This document shows positions 1 through 4,685 of a stretch of 5,846 nt of DNA, one piece after another. Position numbers and translations under genes: made by a program. The DNA lies in NCBI GenBank assembly GCA_016218635.1, contig JACRDJ010000066.1, positions 1-5,846 on the forward strand, given 5' to 3'. Numbering within the stretch: position 1 is the stretch's first letter; every line of letters starts with the position of its first letter. The notes beneath the pieces were generated by a model. It searched no databases, was not told the DNA's origin, and saw nothing but the letters and a program-made list of their open reading frames with translations. The stretch comes from Candidatus Iainarchaeum sp. (GTDB lineage: Archaea; Iainarchaeota; Iainarchaeia; Iainarchaeales; JAFGBZ01).

Positions 1-557
1 TCGTGGACGAAAGCGCGGACATTGCTAAAGCCATCCGAATCGTGGTGAACGCCAAAACCAGCCGACCCAGCGTATGCAATGCGGCCGAAAAACTCCTCGT
101 GCACGAAAAAATCGCGGAAAAATTCATTCCCCTGGCGGCAAAAGCCCTGCGTGAAAACGGGGTGCAACTGCGCGGAGATGAACAAACCCGAAAAATAATT
201 GACTGCAAGAAAGCCACCGAAACGGACTGGAAAACCGAATACCTGGACCTGGTGATGGCCATCAAAATCGTGAAAAACGTGGACGAAGCCATTGTCCACA
301 TCAACCGCTTCGGTTCGCATCACTCGGACGCCATTCTCTCCAAAAACAAAAAAAACATGGAACGGTTTCTCCAGGAGGTGGACTCCGCATGCGTGTACGC
401 CAACGCTTCCACGCGCTTTAGCGACGGGTTTGAATTCGGACTCGGAGCCGAAATCGGCATCTCCACCCAAAAAATGCACGCGCGCGGCCCCATGGGGCTC
501 CATGCCATTACCACCACCAAGTACGTGCTGAAAGGAAACGGGGAGATACGGGAGTAA
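1..557 (+). CDS. proA: Gamma-glutamyl phosphate reductase, C-terminal part (5' end outside window)
   Basis: This enzyme makes glutamate-5-semialdehyde from gamma-glutamyl phosphate with NADPH, the second step of proline synthesis in the cytosol. The visible part is about 185 residues, a little under half of a usual 415-residue ProA. The catalytic cysteine is the tgc at 75-77, inside the family motif NAK-x(2)-RP-x(2)-CNA followed by EKLLVH. Near the end, FGLGAEIGIST and HARGPMGL match the conserved C-terminal signature, and the chain ends in the usual TTKY-x(5)-G segment. The gtg at 3 is an internal valine of the conserved YVDESAD stretch, not a start, so the gene continues upstream of the window. 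The downstream hydrolase-like gene begins 7 bases after the stop, so the two are probably cotranscribed. A proB partner would be expected upstream but cannot be seen. The family call is very secure. Confidence 0.95.
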   Translation, partial: VDESADIAKAIRIVVNAKTSRPSVCNAAEKLLVHEKIAEKFIPLAAKALRENGVQLRGDEQTRKIIDCKKATETDWKTEYLDLVMAIKIVKNVDEAIVHINRFGSHHSDAILSKNKKNMERFLQEVDSACVYANASTRFSDGFEFGLGAEIGISTQKMHARGPMGLHAITTTKYVLKGNGEIRE

Positions 558-564
558 AATCCAC

Positions 565-1209
565 ATGAACGAAAAAGTGGCAGTCCTGGTTCCCCCCTAC
601 GGTTTTTCCATGGAGGAAAGTCAGAAAAGAACCTTCAAAGAAGCCCGTTTGCTTCACCGGGTTGCGGAGGAATGCCGGAAAAAAGGGTACCGGATCATCA
701 CGATTCCGCACATCCCTGAAAAAAAACCCGCCCTGGAAAAACGCATAAACGCAGTACTGGAAGAATTCAAGAGAATTAACTGGAAAGGAAAACAGGTTCT
801 GCTGATCGGTCACTCCCTGGGCGCCGTTCTCTTAAAGGCAAACATGGTTCCGCTGCGCGCAATCATCGGTTCGCCATTCAAACTGATCTCCATCGCCGGC
901 CAGAACGGCGGAAAAATGCCCGTTGAACCCGAAGAGAAAAAGGCGACCCTGGTCCAGCAGATATGGAAACCTGAAATAAAAAGTCTCAAAACACACTCCG
1001 TTAACTACAAAATCCCCCTGGACTGTCAGGTCATTGAGGTCTATTCTGGAAAAGACCCCATACGCGAAGGCATCCGGCGCACCAGGACCAAAACAGTCAG
1101 AATATCCATAAAACATTCCCGGCCAGACACCGAGCGGTTTGACACGCACCACCTGTTCAGCGGCCACGAAAAAGAAGCGATCAGAGGAATCCGAAGACAC
1201 CTCCAATAA
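565..1209 (+). CDS. Small alpha/beta-hydrolase-like protein
   Basis: A 214-residue protein with an alpha/beta-hydrolase look. A hydrophobic first strand followed by PPYGF (about residues 5-14) resembles the oxyanion-loop region. A second strand (43-48) follows, then strand VLLIG leading into the nucleophile elbow GHSLG at 82-86, with Ser84 as candidate nucleophile. Asp164, after the strand ending VYSGKD, and a histidine at 195, 196 or 201 near the C-terminus are in the right order to complete a Ser-Asp-His triad. There is no signal peptide or membrane segment, so it is probably cytosolic. The substrate cannot be told. The start is supported by GGAG at 551-554, ten bases before the atg, overlapping the end of proA. 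It may be an esterase, thioesterase or peptidase-like hydrolase; the fold is fairly secure and the triad is inferred from order alone. Confidence 0.7.
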   Translation: MNEKVAVLVPPYGFSMEESQKRTFKEARLLHRVAEECRKKGYRIITIPHIPEKKPALEKRINAVLEEFKRINWKGKQVLLIGHSLGAVLLKANMVPLRAIIGSPFKLISIAGQNGGKMPVEPEEKKATLVQQIWKPEIKSLKTHSVNYKIPLDCQVIEVYSGKDPIREGIRRTRTKTVRISIKHSRPDTERFDTHHLFSGHEKEAIRGIRRHLQ

Positions 1210-1245
1210 TAGCCAAACCATAAACAGACCCATAAGAGAAAAAAA

Positions 1246-1575
1246 ATGGCCACATTCGAAGAATTCCGCAAAATCGACGTCCGTACGGGAAAAATCATTT
1301 CCGTGGAAGAATTCCCGGAAGCCCGCAATCCAACGTATAAAATTCAGGTGGATTTCGGGCCCGGAATCGGAATCAAACGCTCGTGCGCGCACCTCACGCA
1401 TTACCGCAAGGAAGAACTCATCGGGCGCACCATCGTGGCAATCATAAATTTTCCCCCCAAACAGATTGCGAATGCGATATCCGAAATCCTCATTCTCGGG
1501 GTTCCCGGAGAAAACGTTCCCGTGGCACTCTTAAGCCCGGATCAGAATGCACTCATCGGAAGCCGGGTGTTCTGA
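1246..1575 (+). CDS. csaA: CsaA-like tRNA-binding domain protein
   Basis: A single OB-fold tRNA-binding domain of 109 residues, the full usual length of CsaA. This family resembles the C-terminal domain of methionyl-tRNA synthetase and Trbp111. CsaA was described as an export-related chaperone in Bacillus, and its fold binds tRNA elbows as a dimer. Conserved pieces include F-x(2)-F-x-K-x-DVR-x-G (4-15), FPEAR (23-27), a G-I-K-x-S element at 42-46 and INFPPKQIA (67-75), followed by the LILGVPG turn. The usual SSAQ stretch reads SCAH here (46-49). The start follows an A-rich leader with only a weak purine ribosome site, 36 bases after the hydrolase gene. It could share that transcript or use its own weak promoter. 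The gene converges on the KARI-like gene. The family is clear; whether it acts as a chaperone or in tRNA handling here is not visible. Confidence 0.9.
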   Translation: MATFEEFRKIDVRTGKIISVEEFPEARNPTYKIQVDFGPGIGIKRSCAHLTHYRKEELIGRTIVAIINFPPKQIANAISEILILGVPGENVPVALLSPDQNALIGSRVF

Positions 1576-1614
1576 GAAAGCGGTTCACAGAAACCCGCAC
1601 ACCCTACGGTTTCT
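1564..1614. terminator. Overlapping hairpins between convergent genes
   Basis: The 28-base gap between convergent csaA and the KARI-like gene lies in inverted-repeat sequence. CGGGTGTTCTG (1564-1574) pairs with CAGAAACCCG (1588-1597), giving ten pairs with one bulged base and a 13-base loop. The right arm can instead pair with a third element: AGAAACC (1589-1595) with GGTTTCT (1608-1614), seven perfect pairs. Neither strand has a strong T-run after the stem, so this is not a textbook intrinsic terminator. A role in ending or separating the two converging transcripts is inferred from position. Confidence 0.4.
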
Positions 1615-2629
1615 CCGCCTCTAAACCCTTCCTAACCTTCTCTCCCACCAGCTCTAAAAGCGTGGAGTCCAGTTCCGCCATTTCCTCATCCAGTTTCCGT
1701 GTTCCGTGCTCCGCATACTCTTTTTGCCAGTCCCGCGCAAATTCCCCGCTTTGCACGCGCACCCAGACTTTTTCCAGCTGCCCGCGCACGTGCGCATCCA
1801 CCACCTGCGGGCCCGCCTCCAACGCCCCCCGACGGGCGGTCAAAGACACCCGTTTAAGCAGTTCCCCGTGGCCCGATTCATACTCCAAGGGCGCAATCAG
1901 GCCGAAGAGAATGTGATGAACTTCCAGGTAAGCCACTGCCGGATTCACGCCGTTTTTCACCAGCGTTTCAAACGCGCTCCGCACCAGTGCTCCCACACCC
2001 CCGCAGAGAACCGCCTGCTCCGCAAACAGGTTTGAAACCGTTTCCTCCGCAAACGAGGTTTTCCACACACCCGGCTTCGTCATTCCAAGCTTTTTGGCCA
2101 GCAAAAGAACCGTTTCCATGCACTTTCCGCTGAAATCCTGGTGCACGGCCACCAGCCCCGGAACACCTCCGCCCCGTAGGAACTGTTCGCGCAAAAAATG
2201 CCCGGCCCCGCAGGGAGCCAGCATTCCCACATCCACAAAATCCGGAAAATGCATCAAACCAAAATGCACGTTGAATCCATGGGCAAAAACCAAGGTCTGC
2301 CCTTTCCGCAGAAAGGGGGCAACGGAGCGGACAAACACCTGGGGCTGAGCCACATCTGACACCAGCACCAGAATAATCCGGGCCGCCTGCACGGCCCGAG
2401 GAATCTCCAATAAATCCACCCCTTCCCGCCATCCGTCCTTGCGTGCCTGCTTCCAGGAATCTCCTTCCGGACGAAGGCCCAACCGCACTTTCACGCCGGC
2501 CTCCCGCAAACAGAGTGCCTGCGCACGGCCCTGGGAGGCGTACCCCAGCACCGCCACCACCGGGTCCGTCCACAGAAAGGTTACATCCGCATCCTTCCAG
2601 CAGTTAGCCAACGGAACCCACTCAGACAT
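1604..2629 (-). CDS. Ketol-acid reductoisomerase (IlvC) family protein with altered active site
   Basis: A 341-residue member of the KARI family, the short class I size. Canonical KARI converts acetolactate or acetohydroxybutyrate by Mg-dependent alkyl shift and NAD(P)H reduction in valine, leucine and isoleucine synthesis. The N-terminal Rossmann domain has GYASQG at 29-34 (usually GYGSQG), a cofactor loop at 51-59 with Arg53 and Ser58, and FAHGFN with His117. The knotted C-terminal domain starts near 190 and keeps FAEQAVLCGG (203-212), Glu204, Glu236, Ser262 and the AGP-x-VVD segment. The active-site lysine of the AP-K-x-x-GH motif is Cys140, the first Mg-ligand aspartate is Asn200, and the last Mg-ligand glutamate is Ile240. 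I checked these codons on the minus strand (TGC, AAC, ATT). The frame is intact, so it is not a pseudogene. No ilvB, ilvN or ilvD is adjacent. A reductase-only or other neofunctionalised role is likely; its substrate is unknown. Confidence 0.88.
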   Translation of the reverse strand: MSEWVPLANCWKDADVTFLWTDPVVAVLGYASQGRAQALCLREAGVKVRLGLRPEGDSWKQARKDGWREGVDLLEIPRAVQAARIILVLVSDVAQPQVFVRSVAPFLRKGQTLVFAHGFNVHFGLMHFPDFVDVGMLAPCGAGHFLREQFLRGGGVPGLVAVHQDFSGKCMETVLLLAKKLGMTKPGVWKTSFAEETVSNLFAEQAVLCGGVGALVRSAFETLVKNGVNPAVAYLEVHHILFGLIAPLEYESGHGELLKRVSLTARRGALEAGPQVVDAHVRGQLEKVWVRVQSGEFARDWQKEYAEHGTRKLDEEMAELDSTLLELVGEKVRKGLEAEKP

Positions 2630-2653
2630 GAACAGTCAGGGAACCAAAATCGG

Positions 2654-2660
2654 CTTAAAA
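2654..2660 (-). promoter_or_regulatory. Possible TATA-like box for the KARI-like gene
   Basis: Read on the minus strand this is TTTTAAG, centred about 28 bases before the A of the KARI-like start codon. The bases just before that start contain no Shine-Dalgarno match. In archaea this spacing would place the transcript start at or next to the start codon, giving a leaderless message. The element is short and the region A/T-rich, so chance is possible. Confidence 0.35.
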
Positions 2661-2672
2661 CCAACCCCAACC

Positions 2673-2680
2673 CATAAAAA
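2673..2680 (+). promoter_or_regulatory. Possible TATA-like box for the CDGSH gene
   Basis: CATAAAAA lies about 43 bases before the CDGSH start codon. An archaeal transcript start about 25 bases downstream would give a leader of roughly 16 bases containing the GGGAGG ribosome site. It sits in the 90-base divergent region shared with the KARI-like gene. It is a weak motif placed mainly by spacing. Confidence 0.3.
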
Positions 2681-2706
2681 CAGTTCGGACACCCGATATA
2701 TTCCAA

Positions 2707-2712
2707 GGGAGG
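2707..2712 (+). promoter_or_regulatory. Strong ribosome binding site of the CDGSH gene
   Basis: GGGAGG lies seven bases before the atg at 2720, followed by a run of A. It is the strongest Shine-Dalgarno match in the window and fixes the start of this small gene. Confidence 0.75.
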
Positions 2713-2719
2713 AAAAAAA

Positions 2720-2917
2720 ATGGCCCGAATGATAATCCATGAAGCAAAAGGACCCGTGGAAATAAAACCAGGCACAGAAAGCAAATGGGTGTGCATGTGC
2801 GGATTAAGCAGAAACGCACCCTTCTGCGACGGAAGCCACAAAAAAGTCAGGGAAGAAGAAACCGGCAAAACGTACCAGTATCTGCCGGACGGAACCCGGA
2901 AAGAAGTCAAGGCCTAA
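2720..2917 (+). CDS. CDGSH-type iron-sulfur protein
   Basis: A 65-residue protein made almost entirely of one CDGSH zinc-finger-like domain, which binds a [2Fe-2S] cluster through three cysteines and one histidine. The ligands are all present: Cys25, Cys27, Cys36 and His40, in the pattern C-M-C-G-L-S-x(3)-P-F-CDGSH at 25-40. There is no transmembrane anchor of the mitoNEET kind, so it is a soluble, minimal prokaryotic form. The labile, proton-sensitive cluster of this family suits redox sensing or cluster transfer, but the role here is not shown by sequence. The gene runs divergently from the KARI-like gene and sits 74 bases before the DUF1858/A-type carrier fusion, so it borders the iron-sulfur and redox operon. 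Family assignment is very secure. Confidence 0.93.
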   Translation: MARMIIHEAKGPVEIKPGTESKWVCMCGLSRNAPFCDGSHKKVREEETGKTYQYLPDGTRKEVKA

Positions 2918-2940
2918 GGCAGGCCTTACCTTATCTTTTT
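2909..2940 (+). terminator. Hairpin plus T-run after the CDGSH gene
   Basis: AAGGCCT (2909-2915) and AGGCCTT (2921-2927) form a perfect seven-pair stem with a five-base loop overlapping the CDGSH stop codon. A pyrimidine-rich stretch follows, ending in five T at 2936-2940. The T-run is eight bases from the stem, longer than in a typical intrinsic terminator, so termination may be partial. The T-run is also part of the next TATA-like box. Confidence 0.5.
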
Positions 2941-2943
2941 AAA
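2936..2943 (+). promoter_or_regulatory. TATA-like box of the redox operon
   Basis: TTTTTAAA lies about 50 bases before the start of the DUF1858/A-type fusion gene. An archaeal start site about 25 bases on would fall near 2965, giving a leader of about 27 bases that carries the ribosome site. A bacterial reading is also possible, with TATTAT at 2958-2963 as a -10 element, but the bases 17 upstream match a -35 poorly. Confidence 0.4.
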
Positions 2944-2958
2944 CCGTTCCCAAACCGT
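2941..2958 (+). repeat. Direct repeat AAACCGT, period 11 bases
   Basis: AAACCGT occurs at 2941-2947 and again at 2952-2958, one DNA helical turn apart, just downstream of the TATA-like box. Spacing of this kind puts both copies on one DNA face, as for tandem regulator contacts. The repeat is seen; a regulatory role is inferred. Confidence 0.4.
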
Positions 2959-2963
2959 ATTAT

Positions 2964-2979
2964 ATGAAACAAATTTCAT
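2964..2979. promoter_or_regulatory. Perfect inverted repeat upstream of the redox operon
   Basis: ATGAAA-CAAA-TTTCAT is a perfect six-base inverted repeat with a four-base spacer, ending one base before the ribosome site. It could be an operator for a dimeric repressor near the transcript start, or a leader hairpin that affects ribosome access. The symmetry is certain and the function inferred. Confidence 0.45.
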
Positions 2980-2985
2980 GGGTGA
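2980..2985 (+). promoter_or_regulatory. Ribosome binding site of the DUF1858/A-type fusion gene
   Basis: GGGTGA lies six bases before the atg at 2992. It supports that start over the next in-frame atg at 3004 and abuts the inverted repeat. Confidence 0.65.
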
Positions 2986-2991
2986 AAATCA

Positions 2992-3558
2992 ATGCAGAAC
3001 CTGATGCGTTCCGGAACCGTTGACCGAACCTGGACCGTGGGGGAAATTGTGGCCACCTATCCTTCGGCCGCCGAAGTCATGCTCGCACACGGTCTCCACT
3101 GCGTGGGCTGCGGAGTCCAATACGATGAAACCCTCGAAGAGGGCGCCCGCGGACACGGAATGGATGAAGCCGAAATCGAGCAGATCGTGAACGAAATCAA
3201 TTCCGCGGCCCAAGACATGAAGGTATCCGAAACCCGGGAGCTCTCCGTCACCGGAAATGCGGTCCAAAAAATCAAGGAAATGCTGACCGCCCGAAACAAG
3301 GCCGGAGCGGGCCTGCGCATTGCGGTCGCCGCCGGCGGATGCTCCGGACAGTCCTACCGGTTATCCTTTGAGGAAAAAGCCCAGCCGGGAGATCAGACCA
3401 TTGAAGTGGAAGGAGTCAAATTTTTCCTGGACGGCGAAAACCTGCCCGTATTGCACGGCATCGCTGTGGATTACGTGGACTCCCTGCAGGGGGCCGGATT
3501 CAAAATATCCAACCCCAACGCCAAACGCAGCTGCGGATGCGGCCAGTCCTTCGGGTGA
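2992..3558 (+). CDS. DUF1858 domain fused to A-type iron-sulfur carrier (HesB/IscA-like)
   Basis: A 188-residue two-domain protein. Residues about 13-72 form a DUF1858 domain, the small helical redox-disulfide domain often linked to hybrid-cluster and nitrosative-stress proteins. Its signature GLHCVGC (34-40) carries Cys37 and Cys40 and runs into a conserved ETLEEGA segment. Residues about 83-188 form an A-type iron-sulfur carrier of the HesB/IscA/ErpA kind, with Cys117 in GGCSG and Cys181 and Cys183 in the terminal CGCG. The spacing C-x(63)-C-x-C fits the family, so all three cluster ligands are present. Such carriers hold [2Fe-2S] or [4Fe-4S] clusters and pass them to target enzymes. The attached CxxC could supply electrons, a disulfide switch or a docking surface; that is inference. 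It heads a tight operon with a peroxiredoxin five bases downstream. Domain calls are secure, joint function is not. Confidence 0.9.
   Translation: MQNLMRSGTVDRTWTVGEIVATYPSAAEVMLAHGLHCVGCGVQYDETLEEGARGHGMDEAEIEQIVNEINSAAQDMKVSETRELSVTGNAVQKIKEMLTARNKAGAGLRIAVAAGGCSGQSYRLSFEEKAQPGDQTIEVEGVKFFLDGENLPVLHGIAVDYVDSLQGAGFKISNPNAKRSCGCGQSFG
3553..3558 (+). promoter_or_regulatory. Ribosome binding site of the peroxiredoxin gene, overlapping the upstream stop
   Basis: GGGTGA lies five bases before the atg at 3564, and its TGA is the stop codon of the preceding gene. This suggests translational coupling and supports 3564 over the in-frame atg at 3537. Confidence 0.65.
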
Positions 3559-3563
3559 AAGCC

Positions 3564-4040
3564 ATGAAGTCATCCATCGGAACCCGGACACCCGCCTTTT
3601 CATTGCCTGACCAAAGCAATCACCCCGTTTCCCTGAAGGATTTTTCGGGAAAATGGCTGGTGCTCTATTTTTATCCCAAGGACGACACCCCCGGATGCAC
3701 CATTGAAGCCAGGGACTTTACCGGATTCAGGGAACAATTCCACAAAATGGGCGCGGCCATCGCGGGCGTCAGCCCGGATTCCCCGCAAAACCACGCCAAG
3801 TTTTGCCAGAAATACGAACTGGGAATCACGCTCTTATGCGATGAAAAACGTGAAGTGCTTGAAAAATTCGGAGCCTGGGGACTCAAACAAAATTACGGAA
3901 AAGAATCCATGGGCGTACTCCGCACCACCTACCTCATTGACCCTCAGGGCCGGATCGCGGAAGTCTGGAGGAACGTGAAAGCCGACGGTCACGCGCAGGC
4001 CGTAATGGAAAAACTTAAAGAACTCCAGGGAACAAAATAA
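3564..4040 (+). CDS. bcp: Peroxiredoxin, Bcp/PrxQ type
   Basis: A 158-residue thiol peroxidase that reduces hydrogen peroxide and organic hydroperoxides in the cytosol. The thioredoxin-fold start P-A-F-x-L-PDQ (10-16) leads to the strand LVLYFYPKDDTPGC. Cys45 in TPGCT is the peroxidatic cysteine, and Arg120 lies in the expected second active-site region. Most PrxQ proteins have the resolving cysteine five residues later (CTxEACDF); here that position is Arg50. Cys81 lies 36 residues after Cys45, which agrees with PrxQ proteins, such as the Xylella enzyme as I recall it, that place the resolving cysteine in the next long helix. Cys92 is a third cysteine. The enzyme may therefore be an alternative atypical 2-Cys or a 1-Cys form. 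The start at 3564 gives the usual length and good ribosome spacing. It lies between an iron-sulfur carrier and a thiol-domain gene, fitting a peroxide-defence role. Confidence 0.93.
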   Translation: MKSSIGTRTPAFSLPDQSNHPVSLKDFSGKWLVLYFYPKDDTPGCTIEARDFTGFREQFHKMGAAIAGVSPDSPQNHAKFCQKYELGITLLCDEKREVLEKFGAWGLKQNYGKESMGVLRTTYLIDPQGRIAEVWRNVKADGHAQAVMEKLKELQGTK

Positions 4041-4043
4041 GTT

Positions 4044-4685
4044 ATGCCCGGCCCCCGAAAAGCAAACTATATCCGAAAGAAACGACCGGACAGAACCCCA
4101 TTTAAGGCAGGCCACGCGCCACTAAACCGGGAACGCATTCCAAACTCCCAAATCCACGCCCTGAAAGAAATGCCATCCATAGATCAGCCGGTTGTTCTCA
4201 AAGGAAAACTGGGAATACTGCTTAATCCCCAAACCATGCTGGTCACCCATGAAGAGAAAAACCCACACGGATTCATGAAAAAGAATGCGCCGGAAATGCA
4301 GGGGGTCAGCAACCGGGCAACCCGCGTGCTCATTGAAAAAAGGAAATCAAAGGCCGGAAAGTCTTCCGGGCCCCTGAACCGGAAAATAATTTCAGCAGGG
4401 GAGTTTGAATTGAAACCCGGTTCACCCCGGCCTAATGAATTCGTATTTCTTTCAGAGAAAGGAACGGATTACATCGGAGTCATGACCGGGCCCGACCGTT
4501 TTCTGCTCACGCACCGAAACCTTCATGGAAAAGCTCCTGTTCAAGGCATGCGGAGCATGGGCCCTCATGAAACGATCACAGTCTTTCATGCCATGCAGGA
4601 ACCCCGGGAAATAGGCAGAATACAGCCCCAGAAACTGGTATTCCTAAAAGCCAGAGGCGTGAATGCGGAAGAAAACCATGAATGA
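4044..4685 (+). CDS. Unrecognised basic protein with internal duplication
   Basis: I do not recognise this 213-residue protein. It opens with a lysine- and arginine-rich, probably disordered segment (about 1-35), which might bind nucleic acid. Two related segments follow. Residues 57-69 and 145-157 align without gaps, sharing G, P, L, T and H in the pattern G-[IV]-x(3)-P-x(2)-[MF]-L-[VL]-T-H, and each is followed shortly by HG and then by a QG element (86-87 and 167-168). A K/R-rich linker (98-114) separates the halves. There is no signal peptide, membrane helix or cysteine, so despite its neighbours it is not a thiol enzyme. It starts three bases after the peroxiredoxin stop and overlaps the next gene by eight, so it is clearly in the operon. 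The intact frame and tight packing make it a real gene. The start could also lie further in, for example the atg at 4170. Confidence 0.8.
   Translation: MPGPRKANYIRKKRPDRTPFKAGHAPLNRERIPNSQIHALKEMPSIDQPVVLKGKLGILLNPQTMLVTHEEKNPHGFMKKNAPEMQGVSNRATRVLIEKRKSKAGKSSGPLNRKIISAGEFELKPGSPRPNEFVFLSEKGTDYIGVMTGPDRFLLTHRNLHGKAPVQGMRSMGPHETITVFHAMQEPREIGRIQPQKLVFLKARGVNAEENHE

Noticed and set aside
3..5. gtg as start codon of the first coding region
   Set aside because: It encodes the valine of the conserved internal YVDESAD segment of ProA, so the gene continues upstream.
832..1401. 189-codon open frame on the minus strand across the hydrolase and csaA genes
   Set aside because: It spans two well-supported plus-strand genes, has no recognisable domain and an unnaturally Phe-rich composition, as expected from the complement of Lys/Glu-rich codons.
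1383..1916. 177-codon plus-strand frame over the csaA end and the KARI-like gene
   Set aside because: It is Ser-, Arg- and Pro-rich without a domain and runs against two supported genes.
1968..2573. 201-codon minus-strand frame inside the KARI-like gene
   Set aside because: It is Gly- and Arg-rich, out of frame with a clear KARI match and has no motif of its own.
1604..2629. KARI-like gene as a pseudogene
   Set aside because: The frame is intact at full class I length, the C-terminal domain is complete, and substitutions are confined to specific positions while surrounding motifs are kept.
3537..3563. Upstream in-frame atg for the peroxiredoxin
   Set aside because: It would add nine residues not typical of the family and overlap the cysteine-coding end of the carrier gene; 3564 has a well-spaced GGGTGA site.
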